A DNA stretch of 64,000 nucleotides from Leptasterias polaris (GCA_037783415.1 JAZGTN010000017.1:2610501-2674500), one strand, 5' to 3'; positions 24,325-36,952 are shown, counted from the first letter of the stretch. Program-made: numbers and translations. Notes: a model not told the origin generated them from the letters alone.

Positions 24325-24530
24325 AAGCTTGATGGTCTAGTGGTAAGACATCTGCTCTAGATTGGCAAAGGTCGCGGCTTCGAATCCGACCAGATCTAGA
24401 TTATGCTTGTGGAACTTTTTTCACTGGACTCAGGAAAGCACTGAGTGTACACATATTTTTTTTTTTTAACACACACACAAAATATTTGTTTATCCCCGAT
24501 GCAAATTTAACATTCATTAAAATACTATCT
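24325..24530 (+). repeat. tRNA-derived SINE, family B, copy 2
   Basis: CTTGATGGTCTAGTGGTAAG (A box) and CGGCTTCGAATCCGACC (B box) are followed by TTTTTTCACTGGACTCAGGA, a T-rich/CA-repeat patch and CCCCGATGCAAATTTAACAT. The tail phrase also appears alone near 27270 (CCCTGATGCAAATTTGACGT). Confidence 0.7.
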
Positions 24531-25017
24531 GACTTGATTGTCTTTTGTAATAGAGTTGTTTTCAGCGAGCAAGGTACAGTGACGTCATTCCCTCTCGATC
24601 CATACGGTCTACCTCTTCATTCCCCTCTCGATCCAAACGATCTACCTCTTCATTTCACTGACAATTAAAAGGCTATGACATGGAGAGGGTTGTCAACCCC
24701 GCGCACCTGCTCGAAATGATCCCTAATAGAGAGACGATTTGGCTCAAAGTGAAAACCGTAAATTATTCACGTCCGGAATCAAGTTGTTTTCATCCACAAA
24801 GACTTCAGCTGAACATGACGTCACGTTCCCATGGGGATCACAGAGGCTGGTGTCAAACGTTTTATTGTTAATATTACAGCGTTTATGAAACTCTGACGTC
24901 ATTAATATATCGCTGTGAAAACTCTGGTTAATCCCACTGCCAAAACGACTTTTTAAACAATGCATTTTCAGCAACAACAATTTTGTTTGCTATAATTAAA
25001 TTAATGCATCGAGGATG

Positions 25018-25300
25018 ATATTAAAGGTAATAGATTAGTAAGGATAAATAACATAATTGTTTATTTTAGTCTGAAAGCTAACTGATTGTTTGAAGTTCAT
25101 ACTAGAACCATTTTTTTCTGTGAAAACATTCCCTCAAAAATGAGATCATATTCGAGAAAACTGTATTTAAAAATCTAAAAACAAAAAGCAGCTGATTTCG
25201 GTTGTTAAAACCAAAGTGAAGAACATTGTGTTTATATGCTGAAAATTGTGCAGGGTTTTTTCACCGTTTTCTCCTGACTCACCCAATGTCTGAGAATGTA
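25018..25300 (+). repeat. Dispersed repeat E, copy 1
   Basis: It contains TTAAAGGTAA, TTTTAGTCTGAAAG, GAGAAAACT, ACAGCTGATTTC-like CAGCTGATTTCGGTTGTTAAA and TGCTGAAAATTGTG. All recur in order at 48970-49260. Confidence 0.65.
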
Positions 25301-25507
25301 AGTTCTGAAAATTATATTAAATTTCACTGTTGTTTGAAGAACCTATTTCAAGGTACAATGGCAATTCTGGTTTGATTTGAAATGTACTATAATTATTAAG
25401 ATGAAGTATAAAACTGGAACAACCAGATCAACATTAAGTGCATTGTCGATAATCTTAGAAAATATCTGATTTCTCCCGGTCAGTTTTGAGCAACCAAATT
25501 GGTGAAC

Positions 25508-25634
25508 AGACTGTGCAAGTCTCGCGTGTATTGAACATTAGGACCCGTTTAAAGTTTCCTTCACGCGTTATTAAAGCAATGTACAAAATGTCCCCCAAAG
25601 TGTTCGAATACGCACGAGACTTGCACGGTCTATT
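25508..25634. mobile_element. Short TIR element, GGCTGTGCAAGTCTCG family, copy 1
   Basis: The left end GACTGTGCAAGTCTCGCGTG and right end CACGAGACTTGCACGGTCTA are inverted repeats separated by about 80 bases. The same terminal sequence bounds 38710-39457. The following sequence to about 25765 ends in GATGAAACTGGGCC and looks like part of a GGGCCCAATTTCAT-type MITE. Confidence 0.65.
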
Positions 25635-26379
25635 AAGACCCTGGAATGGTATACCGCGTGTACAATCCCAACAAGGATGCACAAGGATTGTTTCGACTGG
25701 TGCCCCACATATTTCAAAGCAAAATTGTCTGCTTAAAATAGGAGCTTGATGAAACTGGGCCATGTTCTTCAACGTTGTCGTTGCAGCCAAAGGCCATTGC
25801 CGTAGGCGAAGTCTTTTGGCGGGAAACCCATATAAAATACATTTTTAGAAACTCGTTATTTAACGAACGAAGATAACCATTTGTAGTAACATTATGATGG
25901 TTCCTACAGATTTGTTAGGATTATTGTTTAAACGATCGACGCAACTACAACTATATGTTTCTCCTATTCGAATAAATTACACAAAGCAGCAAAATTGTAC
26001 CCCCACCCCGCCCCCCCCCCCCCCCCCCTGCATTACTCAACATCACGCGAGAAGCAGTGGCCATAATATTGCAATACATGGAACATGACAAACATATTGA
26101 CAGTAAGATAAGAGATCTAAACAAGACAACAATCGCACAGGTTGTCAGCGGCCATTTTCGTGCTCTCATCCACCATTTTCGGTGCAACAATTTCAACCCT
26201 GAGACACCCTCTAGAACTATAGCAGCGTGAATAAAATGAGATGTTCATACAATAAGGCACGGCGCATTCGATGGCACGCATGCCCCTCGGAACTTCAATC
26301 ATTTCGAGCTTACAAGCGGTTGAGTGAGATGCACCAATATATATTGTGTTCAACCTCGCTTACGTGCAACACGCTTATA

Positions 26380-26680
26380 CGTGAATTTTGCTTAGCAAGA
26401 AAATTGTGGGAACCAGTCTCAAGCATCCAATGCATATGCTATTTTTGGCTGGTACCGCTTTTGACTGATGTAAGCAAAGTTCCATGTGCTCAGCGATTTG
26501 TTGTATTGTAAGCAACACCAAATGGACCAAAGTGCCCAGTTTTACGGACACTGTTAGCAAAGCGTGTGAGATATTATGTTGGGCCTTGAATTTCTCAAGG
26601 CACTTCTTACAAGCAACATGGACGCAACCAATTTCGTTACTGCAAGTTTTCTTAAGCGTAGGGAACTTGAGTAGCACAAG
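26380..26680. repeat. MITE-like GCTTAGCAAG / AACCAGTCTCAAGC debris
   Basis: Phrases such as TTTTGCTTAGCAAG, GGAACCAGTCTCAAGC and GGCTGGTACC match the body of the 28118-28487 MITEs in altered order. Clear ends were not found. Confidence 0.35.
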
Positions 26681-28117
26681 ACGGTTTTTTCCTTTTTCTT
26701 AAAGTGTCTAATCGTTCCAAACAACATTTTGTGACAACTAATTCTTCTTCCTTTCTTTGTTTTGTTTTCTTTTCTTTTTCTCTATTTGTTTAGGTGTGAC
26801 GGGAAGTTAGTGGCTGTCAGTTGCCTCACGGTGACATGGTCGTTTAGTCTTAAGACCCTTAATGCTCACACAGATTATTATTTCCATTGTCTTAACCACA
26901 TCGTACACACCGGCTCATGTGCCATGATATTCTAAGCTGGACCACGCCACACGTCCTAGAGGGGTTGTCGATCAACAGGGTTCAGTGATTCGGTCAGGAG
27001 GGGGGAATGACAAAACTCTGCCAGCGTCCTTTGTGTATAAAATCGGTTCGTCAATTGTCAATGCTATACATCTATAGATGTATCTAAATGATACAACTTA
27101 GTTATTTATACAAACAAATAGGCTCAAATTAACTCAGGCAATGCCCAGACATGTAAATAACACACTTTGATACATTGTTGAGAAAGTGCAAAACAAACCC
27201 TATATTAACCAATGGAAAACGCTTGAAAGCGTGTGCTGACAACGTAAAACCAAATGATTTCTTTGTCCCTGATGCAAATTTGACGTCCATATTAACTTCA
27301 TGTTTCTTTAAACAAGTACGATTGCCTAATGCTCTGCGTCTTTAATCGCCAAAAATGTGAAATCAGACCCAGATGGAGCATCATGACAAATAAGAGCCCT
27401 CGATGGAAAAAACCCTCGTTGAATGCAAGGGTTTAATTCTTCAAGGGTTGCTTTACAAACATTCTGGCCTGAAGCATCACCTGGGGACACTACACTGTAT
27501 TGAACACCCCGGGTCCCCCTCGATCCTACGCGCTCACCCCGTCGCCCGGTGAAGACTCAAGTTACCAGACCCAGTCTCTGATGAGTCACACGTAACATGG
27601 GTTGGGTCGATGGACTCACCAAGGAAAGACATCAAAGTGCCACCCCCTTAGCGATCCCATTAATAATGAGAGAAGACCATGTCAAGCTTTGGTATTGAGG
27701 CAAGAGAGAAAGAGGGGGGGGGGGGGGGGGTGTTGGGGAAATATTGTTTGATCGACGTAAAGGGGAAAAATCGTGAACGCTCGAAAGGGCACATTTCCGA
27801 TTGTTGAATATGGTGTTCCATCGATTGTGGAGAGTTTAATGTAATGCGGACGGCAATGTACTACACCGATCGAGGAGCAGAGCGTGTATTTGCTCTTCGC
27901 TTCGAGATGTGAACAACATACTCTACCAGTGGTTAACCATATGTCTGCTATTATTCTAATATAATTCTAAAATATCATCACCGACATCGGAGCATGGTGG
28001 GTGTAGTGAGCCTTCTTGGTGGGTCATTAGAATAACACGAAGTAGCACAACTTTTTTTTGACCAATCACGGATCAACCTGATTCGGAAATGCGTCAGGGC
28101 CCCGCGACCCTGAGTCC

Positions 28118-28487
28118 GGGCCCCAATTTCATAAAGCCTGTAAACACAAAAACTTGCTCAGCACAGAAAAGTATTGCTTAGCAGAAACAGTTAACCAGTC
28201 AAAATTACATAAGGTTTGCATTGTTGTGACTGGTACCCCACTCAATTTTGGCTTAGCAAAGAAATATGTCAAGCAGTATTTTCTGCTTACAGGCTTTATG
28301 AAGTTGGGCCCTGGGTCCAATTTCAAAGAGCTGCTTAAGGAGAAAATATTGCTTAACAATTGTCTGCTAAGCAGAAATGAGCAGGATACCAGTCACAAAT
28401 TGTACATGTGACATGGTAGTTTGGTTGGTAACCTTATTCTGGTAAGCGAAATTTTGTTGTGCTTAGAAGCTCTATGAAATTGGGCCC
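28118..28487. mobile_element. Two MITEs in tandem, GGGCCCAATTTCATAAAGC family
   Basis: Unit one runs from GGGCCCCAATTTCATAAAGC (28118) to GCTTTATGAAGTTGGGCCC (ends 28311). Unit two runs from GGGTCCAATTTCAAAGAGC (28314) to GCTCTATGAAATTGGGCCC (ends 28487). Both contain GCTTAGCAGAAA or CTAAGCAGAAAT and ACCAGTCA(A/C)AA segments. They abut within two bases. Confidence 0.8.
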
Positions 28488-29156
28488 TGATCAGTTCTGA
28501 CCCATGTGTGTATAAAAGTCTTTAAGATTTTAGAGAGAAGGAAACAAATTCCAGATTTACTTCTAGGTCTGGAACTCTTTCCCGACATTCCACTTCCAAA
28601 AACACAAATCCGAAAGGAAGGTATCAAAACAGCAGTACACCAAAATCCAGGTTAAATGAATTATATAGCTTAAACAAATCTTCTTGTTTTTGTATTCTGA
28701 TGATGCAGGGGTAATGTGACCAAACAAAAAGCAGCATGCAGTTTTTGGATCAAAATAGTACGTGCACACAGACACGTTTTCTCAATCGATATATTATTTG
28801 CGTTCAGATTTATCAAGTTAAACTTCCTCCTGAAATGAATCATAAAAATTATCATATTTTTGCTCAAAACAATCGTCTCTTATTGTATCTTTCCACCCCC
28901 CACCCCCTTCTCCCTCCCCCATCCCATTTAGTCTGCGAAATCAATGGATTCGTTTATACTTGAACGGTTATTGTTCTCAGCACCGTGGGCTGACGCACGC
29001 TGAAAGGGAGCAACTCAAGATGCTTTTAAAAAAAAAAGTACATGTAGGCCAACATCAAAAACATGTTTTGAAAGACTGTAGGGGGTATTGGCACGTCAAT
29101 TTTTGCTTCAGAAAAAAATCACTCAAACGCGACTTGATTTACTCAGCTGTCTGTTA

Positions 29157-30356
29157 CACTGTAAACAAATTGGGTAAAATAATGCCCAACTTTTTACCCA
29201 ATTAAGGGCGAATAGTCAACTGATCCAACTTTTGGGCAAAATATTACCCATTCACATTGGGCACACTTTTTGCCAATTACTTGGGCAAATAGACCTCTCC
29301 CAACAGTTGGGCAGTATTTTATAACCAACTGATTGGGTAAAATTTATTTAACCAGGTGATGAGCACAATTTGCCAACCGTTGGTTAAAATTAAACCAAAT
29401 ATTATTTAACCCTTTGATTCACAGTTCCTCCTGTGATACGTCGTAAAACCAGGCATAGAAACGATCTTTTCCACAATGGCAAACGGTGGCGAGCTGTGAC
29501 CTTGGCGTCTCTCTGAAAAACGTGAGGGTGTCCAGTGGTTTGTAGATGTCTTGGAAGGTTAGTTTTTAACTAATCAAAGTTTTTTTCCTGTTCAGTTGTT
29601 GTACACAGTCGTGACAGTTGCAGCGCAAGCAATGCAGTGATAGTTCATTGTATTGTCATACATGCACTACACACACATACAACACAACATACACGCATAC
29701 ATGCCACGGGCCGCAGCGTTGCACATAATGGCATGATAAAACTGAAAATAATTCAACGGTAGTGTCACTGTGTTGCTTGCTCTGCAACTGTCACGACGAC
29801 TATGTACGACTGAATAGGAAACACAACTTCATTTTTAGTTAAAAACTAACCTTCAATGTGGATCTATAACCACTGGGCAACCCCGCTCGTTTAAGAGAGA
29901 CGACACGGTCACAGCCACTCCTCCACTCGCCATGTTGGAAAATATCGTTTTTATGCTTTTATGCACACACGGCGTTTGGCGGGAACAATGCCCAACATTG
30001 GGATGGGGTAATGTGCCCAGTTCTTGGACAACTCTTTGATCGTAGTGCGCATGATCGGACGATTTTGCCCAACTAATGTGCATAATTTTAACCAACAATC
30101 GAGATTAATTAAAATTACCAAAAAGTTGCCCAATACATAAGCAAAAGTGTAACCAACAATTATGATGAATTCAGATTACGAAATATTTGCCCAACACTTG
30201 CCCAACTTTTGTTCCGCTTCTTATCTTATACAAAAAATGGGCAAACAAAATGTTTGCCCAACAACACCAATTATTGCTTTCGTTGGGCAATTATCGACCA
30301 ATAATTTGTGGAAGTTACTTTGCCCAACAAATGATTTGACCAACGTTTTTGCAGTG
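29157..30356. mobile_element. 1,200-bp fold-back DNA element with TTGGGCAA subrepeats
   Basis: TA flanks both ends (29155-29156 and 30357-30358), and the tips are CACTGTAAACA and its near inverse TTTTTGCAGTG. The whole element folds: GGTTAGTTTTTAACTA (29559) pairs with TAGTTAAAAACTAACC (29838), and GTCGTGACAGTTGCAG pairs with CTGCAACTGTCACGAC. Arms of roughly 480-560 bases surround a loop at about 29642-29756. The outer 250-300 bases of each arm carry many TTGGGCAA, TTGGGTAA and TTGGTTAA units. No transposase is encoded. Confidence 0.85.
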
Positions 30357-30397
30357 TAGGTTTGCATCCACAGATAGGCTATAGCGAGGACGTCCGG

Positions 30398-30546
30398 GGG
30401 CCGATTTCACAAAGCACTAAGATTCATCTTAAGATGAGTTATCAGTAATTACCATAGTGATTTGTATTGTGATATCACTCTTTGCAAAGCAACTGCGATG
30501 GATTTGCAGTTACGATCAATCTTAACTCTTTGTGAAATCGAGCCCA
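30398..30546. mobile_element. MITE, GATTTCACAAAG family, copy 1 (149 bp)
   Basis: It starts GGGCCGATTTCACAAAGCAC and ends CTCTTTGTGAAATCGAGCCC, inverted termini. A near copy is at 58169-58316. It begins 40 bases after the fold-back element. Confidence 0.8.
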
Positions 30547-31258
30547 GGTCGAGTAGGCCTATTATACCCTCTCTGAAACTCACAAACCTTTTAGAGTGCA
30601 AATGGGGGGCCCTTTTGATTTTACTTCATCTTAAGATCTTTGGAAAATGGCATCTATAATGATTTTTAAAAAAATACACACTAGAAACTCCATGGTCATA
30701 ATTTACCTGGATTTCGGGTCGTGTGGGGTCTGCCCATTTCTGGGTCAGTATACGATCTGGAATCTGTGTTAAAATAATTTCAGAAATTTGACAGACTGAC
30801 GCAAAATCCGAGTTCAAATCTGATTTTGTTTAGAGCCAGTTTCTGAACCACCCCGGAATCCTGATACATTTTGACCCGGTAGTTTCTCGAATGTATATTT
30901 TCAAAATGTAGTAAATTTAGGTTTGCAGTAACCACCGAATAAATCAATTTATACACAAGAAACTCCGTTGCGGCTAAAGGGTGTGTCTTGAAGCCCGGGC
31001 TCATTTACCCCTCTCGATCATCGTTACCTGGAAATGCTTCACAAACTCCACCTGTAGGTATAGGCTTACCCTACCTCTCCTGATGCATCCTCTTCCATTC
31101 CTCACCATTATCCTAAGGCTTACTCCAGCCAGGTCAACAAAACGGTTGTTTCTATCTCGATGAAGATGATTCCCGCTTCATTAATTTTATGTAAATATTA
31201 TACATGTTTTATACGGTCCTTATTGTTAACGCCTCTTCGCATTTGTATGTGGAGCCAA

Positions 31259-31593
31259 TAGACCTCGTACCTTTTGTTTAAACAAAGACAAACATTGTAC
31301 GTTCCATGGCTTTTTGGGGCAGGCAAGATACTACATGGGTCATATGGGAAGCTTTACATTTTGTTATAACTTTCTCATAAATTCAACAAGTTGTAAAAGT
31401 AACAGATGAACAAGTTTTGAAATGTGCCTCTTTCTTCATATCAAAAGTTGATAAAAATCGAATGGTGCAATCTTCATTATATGATTTATTGTTTTCTTCC
31501 AATTGAACTGCTTATAAATTGTGCTTGCAGGAAGTCCATGCTCTGTGACACTTTTTTGTAAACATATGTGATGTCACAGGTATACATGGTCTA
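31259..31593 (+). mobile_element. TIR element, TAGACCATG family, copy 2 (335 bp)
   Basis: It starts TAGACCTCGTACCT and ends with ATGGTCTA. It is collinear with 5184-5520 through GGCAGGCAAGATACT, GAACAAGTTTTGAAATG and GCAGGAAGTCCATGCTCTG. Confidence 0.75.
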
Positions 31594-31599
31594 CACTGT

Positions 31600-34140
31600 T
31601 GTGTTATAGTGCGTTATGCCGCTCTTGTAATGTGAAATGGAATTAAATCTAAGACCGTGTACAGGCTTGTATGTAAATCATTACTCGAGTTCAATCTCAT
31701 GTTAACAGCCATGCCACACCAGACCTTCAATGTTAATTAAAACTACTATTCAAAAGAAATTACAGGCGACACCGTGTTCCTAATTAACACTTTTAATTAA
31801 ACAATATTGTTGTTTTGTAATAGTACACAGTAGGAACGGTCCGGCAGGACCTCTTACATAAATCTAGCACGCCGTTCTATTTTATAACGAAAAGGTTATA
31901 ACAAGAAACGCTCCCGCTAGATAAACACACCCTCCTCGACTGACACGATCGACCCCCGGTAATGGAAATACTTGTACTGTAATCAACATTGAACCTACGA
32001 TAATATTGTCAAGGTAGCAGTTTTCTATCTGGGTCTAGTGTAACAAGATACACGATTCGTTACAACAACACTTGAGTTTTTGTATGACCCGTAATGTTGG
32101 TTTTTCTTGTACTGGACGGGGTATGGGGTTTTATTTAATCGGCTCTCGTAATTCCCATTCGCTTTGAACTATGCAATGTTCTAGTACCGAATACTGAACA
32201 TCACTTTGTATGGTGATGAGTATTAATAACTACGTGCCGTTTGACAGACGTGGTTTATTCGAGTGCCTCAGTATCGATTATTTGTTCATCGGGTAATCTC
32301 GTCATTGCTCGTTATTAGTTTATAAATGAAGACAGCATAATAGTATAGGTATGCATGCTACCCGCATCCCGTGTCTGAACTCTCTATCATCGGTGTATGT
32401 CTTTCAGTTTGGGGAATCTTTAAGTGTTTTCGTGGCGGTCTTTGGCGAGACGTCTGCTTGCGCAAATGTCCTTGGGCACAACACCCCCCCCCCCCTTTCC
32501 CCATGCAATGATTCCCCCTCCTTCTTGTTCTTCTTATTTTCCGACTATAATCTCAAAAGATCTTGACGTATTGGAGAGAAGTGCCACAACAGGCTGGAAA
32601 ATGAGAGCCTTTTTTTTTTTACTATGGGGAGAATAATAATAGCCATGGTTGTTCTTGACGTCACAGGGCGAAACCTGCACGCGTAATACAAATTATAGTT
32701 CACGTGTAATGAAGCCTCGGGGATGTTCGATGAATGTTTGATAAAAATACGTCCGTGTGTTGTGTGCGCAGAGAGAAACTCGTATTCCCTGGGGGTTGGC
32801 GGTGGGGAGTGATACCTCTGGTGGGTGTTGGAAGTGTCTACACGGGACGCTATGGGGGTGGGTCCAGGTTGGCCGTCAAAAGAGAACCACTTTTTTAAAA
32901 GAGGCACACACAAAGTTGTGACACGTGCACAGTAACAGATCTACGTAAAAGATGATTAAAAAGCCATGTGCTTATCCCAGTCTGCAAAATGAAGATTGGT
33001 GTGATTTTCTCCACGTATTCCGAGTGGCTCGAAGTCTGGTAGCGCGTCTGTTTGGATCAATATTGAGGGCGTCTTCCAAACGGCAAACCGGTCTCGCAGG
33101 CTCTGACAGTCCGCCATTCGGAGCCATGGAAGGAATTACACCCGGAGCCTGAAGTAAAGGTTGTAGCTGAAGATCAAAACGCTGTTTTGAAAATACAAAC
33201 AGGGCTCCGTTGTAATGTAAATGAAGAAAATGAAAATCACAAGCAATCGTTTTTTCAGGTGTCTGTCTTAGCATGGTGTTTTTGTTTTGTATTTGTTTGT
33301 TTGAATGTTTTGTTTTGTATAGTTGTTTAGGTGTTTTTTTTAACATCAACAAACCTGAGAAAGATATTTGTCGGGAATGCGGTAATCCCTGAGAAAGAGG
33401 TGGAAGAGATCGATCCCATTATTTCTCTTGCTTTCAAACGCAAGTGTAAATAAACGTGACGTCATCGCACACAAAACACACTGTTTTCTCAATTATATTT
33501 TCAATTATACTTCAATTATATTTTCATATTTCAGTTTTAATCTGTGTTTTCGTTGTTTCTTTTATTATGGAGAAACGAATTCTCTTTCGAAAACAACAAA
33601 AAGTCCACAACGACACTGCCCTTTAACCTACTTTCTGCCATAGCGGAGCAAACTATTAAATACTTTTAAATAGGTTTGGTGCGCACGTTGGTCTTGAAAA
33701 CGTTTCCATGGCAACGCTGCTTCCTCCCGGATGAAGAGAAGAGGCGAGAGGGGGAGAGAGAGAGCGGGAAGAGATCGTGGGGAGAAGCAGGAGTAGCGAC
33801 GCAGTTCCAAATAGCTTGATTCAATTCAACTCGACTCAATAAACACTAAATTTCTACGCTACCTGTCACATTTTGACAAATTGCAGAAACAAATTACAAA
33901 CTGATGTGGCGTATTTTTGAATAAAAACAATTTGGGAGTATAGGCCTACAGTGAATATTTGCTCACCAACCTGTTTGGCCTTAAAAGTTATGTGCTAAAT
34001 ATATTGCGGGTTTTCGTGTGTGTGAAGTGTGTTGGTGTTGTTGAAATAAACACAGTCTAAATAGACAAACTTCGAAGAGTCTTAAACCTCTTTCTCAAAG
34101 GCTAAAATGAAAACATAACACATACTAACAAAGGCGACTT
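31600..34140. other. Intergenic, nothing firmly recognised
   Basis: There are short ORFs only. The frame at 32952-33152 is open for 66 codons but matches nothing I know. A 12-base C run lies at 32484-32495 and a GAGA-rich patch at 33735-33785. Confidence 0.35.
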
Positions 34141-34145
34141 TAAAC

Positions 34146-34975
34146 TGTGTGTGTTGTGTTGTGTTGTGTTGTGTTGTGTTGTGTTGTGTTGTGTTGTGTT
34201 GTGTTGTGTTGTGTTGTGTTGTGTTGTGTTGTGTTGTGTTGTGTTGTGTTGTGTTGTGTTGTGTTGTGTTGTGTTGTGTTGTGTTGTGTTGTGTTGTGTT
34301 GTGTTGTGTTGTGTTGTGTTGTGTTGTGTTGTGTTGTGTTGTGTTGTGTTGTGTTGTGTTGTGTTGTGTTGTGTTGTGTTGTGTTGTGTTGTGTTGTGTT
34401 GTGTTGTGTTGTGTTGTGTTGTGTTGTGTTGTGTTGTGTTGTGTTGTGTTGTGTTGTGTTGTGTTGTGTTGTGTTGTGTTGTGTTGTGTTGTGTTGTGTT
34501 GTGTTGTGTTGTGTTGTGTTGTGTTGTGTTGTGTTGTGTTGTGTTGTGTTGTGTTGTGTTGTGTTGTGTTGTGTTGTGTTGTGTTGTGTTGTGTTGTGTT
34601 GTGTTGTGTTGTGTTGTGTTGTGTTGTGTTGTGTTGTGTTGTGTTGTGTTGTGTTGTGTTGTGTTGTGTTGTGTTGTGTTGTGTTGTGTTGTGTTGTGTT
34701 GTGTTGTGTTGTGTTGTGTTGTGTTGTGTTGTGTTGTGTTGTGTTGTGTTGTGTTGTGTTGTGTTGTGTTGTGTTGTGTTGTGTTGTGTTGTGTTGTGTT
34801 GTGTTGTGTTGTGTTGTGTTGTGTTGTGTTGTGTTGTGTTGTGTTGTGTTGTGTTGTGTTGTGTTGTGTTGTGTTGTGTTGTGTTGTGTTGTGTTGTGTT
34901 GTGTTGTGTTGTGTTGTGTTGTGTTGTGTTGTGTTGTGTTGTGTTGTGTTGTGTTGTGTTGTGTTGTGTTGTGTT
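34146..34975 (+). repeat. Perfect GTGTT pentanucleotide array, 165 units
   Basis: From 34151 to 34975 the unit GTGTT repeats without an interruption (825 bases), preceded by a partial unit. Because 5 is not a multiple of 3 and no stop is formed, all + frames encode a repeating CVVLC pattern and the complement NTTQH. These long ORFs are artefacts of the repeat. Confidence 0.97.
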
Positions 34976-34999
34976 ATCATTTATCCTTCGAATTCAAGT

Positions 35000-36010
35000 T
35001 GCCCTCCCAATTACAATTCTAGATACTTCATATGCTCTTGTCTGTCTGTCATCAACCCATTACTAAATCAAGTTAATTAAAGTCACACTTGTGAATCATC
35101 AGGAAAAACGGCATGGCAAATCATATTTAATTTATCGTCAACTTGACTAGGCGACCGTACAGGCTCATCACTGGACTGTACCGTACACTAAGCGACGTAC
35201 GCAATGCAAGTTCAGCTTAGAAAAGTAACAACATCGTCCTGGATCGCACGGTAACCAAAGACGGGAGACAAATCGGCCCTTTTCTTTGCGAAGTCCTGTC
35301 GTTTGCCTCTCTGCCAATTGCGGGAAATGATTTTTACAGCATGGCTACTTTGCAATTGGAGAGGTTGACAAACAGAAAGACGAGCATTCTACGGGGGCTG
35401 GGGTTAGTTAGCTGTGTATGCACAGTGTATACATGTATGCGCAATGCCAGAATGCAGGATTAGCTAAACGGGCCAACACTGATCAAAAACAGAATCCTGC
35501 TTGACGTAGTGAACTACGGCACAAAAATAATAAACAGTTGTCATTGGGGATAACTTACATCAGTTATAAATAATTACATCCATCAGCATATTTTTGTTCG
35601 GTTTAGGAAGATTAAGTGACGATGTCAAATCTACAAATATGATGATAATGGTGATGGCACCAATTGATGTATATACATTTGTATATTCATTGCACTGAAT
35701 CACTGTAGCTCACAAGCCTGAGGAAACCTGTAAACCTAAGGGTGCTTGCTATGTGAACCAGAACAGAAACACCGGGGTTAACCCCTACTTTTCTGCGATA
35801 AGTGTTCTAGGTTCTTTTAGGTGTATTATTATATCAACCCTGTTACACGGGATCTATTGTCCCGTGTAATGTATGCATTTACAATTTTACTCTTATCAAT
35901 GTTATGCACACCTTATAAGACCAAGCTCGACTTGGTCTTGACAACGTCTTCGTACACAAGTGTACATCATCTCCAGGCATAAGTTGTAGACTTTATGACT
36001 TCTATTATAA
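35000..36010. other. Intergenic; small perfect hairpin at 35843
   Basis: No gene seen. TTACACGGGAT and its inverse complement flank a short loop at about 35843-35870 (arms TTACACGGGA and TCCCGTGTAA). Confidence 0.4.
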
Positions 36011-36012
36011 AA

Positions 36013-36125
36013 CCAGGCGCTGATTTCACAAAAAGAAAGACCGATCTTAACCGTGTAGCAATCTTAACTGCTTAGCAAAGTGTGACTTCACGATACAAAT
36101 CACTATGGTGTGTTTTGTGAAATCC
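36013..36125. mobile_element. MITE, GATTTCACAAAG family, diverged copy 2
   Basis: GCTGATTTCACAAAAAG opens it and TTTTGTGAAATCC closes it. ATCTTAACTGCTTAGC and ACAAATCACTATGGTG match the other copies' body on the opposite strand. Confidence 0.6.
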
Positions 36126-36865
36126 ACTCACTGCTCTGCCATGCTCGAGACGTTGACATTTCAATATGAATGTACTTTCTACCCTTCACGAGGTGTGAGT
36201 GATGCACTTTATGTGAAATGAATCGAGTGGCACTCAGTGCACCTATATACCTCCATGATGTCGGCAGGCAGGCAGGCAGTGCAATCGTCATCACACGGTT
36301 CCCCGCATCATTCCTGATGTCAAATCATTCTCTCCCACGCTGAATTTGAAGCACGAACAGTGTTTAAAATAACGATGAATTTACTGCGTCGCCGGGGGGG
36401 GGGGGGGGGGGGGGGGTGCAGTAAAGAGTGGATTTAGTTTTTACGAAACATATTATGATGATCATGCACTGGTAAATCGTCGCTGGTAAAAATCGTCGAT
36501 CTGTCAAAAATCACAAAATTACTTAATTCAAATAACAAACCACAATTCGTAATAGTTTCTTAATTACACTATGTATAAACGTTGCATTTGTCGTGTTTCT
36601 ATAAAGTGACTTATACGACACGCAACTTTACCCAGGATGAACATAGACCTAGCGATAACCATAGTGTTTAGGAATAAGTTACTCAATGAAACAGTTGCAA
36701 GAATGAAAACATTTTGACGTTCTGGTAGAACGAACAAGTCAGATTTAGGTGTGTGTTTTTTGTCTTAAAAACATTAAATAAAAAATAGTAAGCAGACTCC
36801 GAAACAGCAGTTTGAAAAATAGTGCAACTTCAAACACGGACTTTTGGGCTGTGGACCATTAGAAA

Positions 36866-36952
36866 ATGTCACTTAGTGGAACCGGCGACGAATTATTACC
36901 CACTGCTTTCAGAAGGCCGCGGAAGAAGTCCAAGAAGGCGAGACTAGTATAG
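36866..36952 (+). CDS. Possible 28-residue basic small ORF
   Basis: ATG at 36866 opens MSLSGTGDELLPTAFRRPRK, then KSKKARLV and a TAG. The C-terminal half is strongly basic (RRPRKKSKKAR), like a nuclear localisation signal. Nothing confirms translation. It could be a chance ORF or one exon of something larger. There is no recognised neighbour within 10 kb. Confidence 0.15.
   Translation: MSLSGTGDELLPTAFRRPRKKSKKARLV

Noticed and set aside
24330..24400. Apparent tRNA gene with good A and B boxes
   Set aside because: It continues into a shared SINE tail and its anticodon arm is not well formed.
28118..30360. Clusters of short repeats that might suggest a CRISPR array
   Set aside because: Spacing is irregular, the units lie in both orientations within inverted arms, and the context is a eukaryotic fold-back transposon.
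32952..33152. 66-codon ORF starting at a true ATG
   Set aside because: Partly GC-richer but no recognisable product, no splice context and no repeat of the signal elsewhere; left unassigned.
34102..35080. Long ORFs of about 290-309 codons in several frames
   Set aside because: They are produced by the stop-free GTGTT pentanucleotide array and encode only CVVLC or NTTQH repeats.
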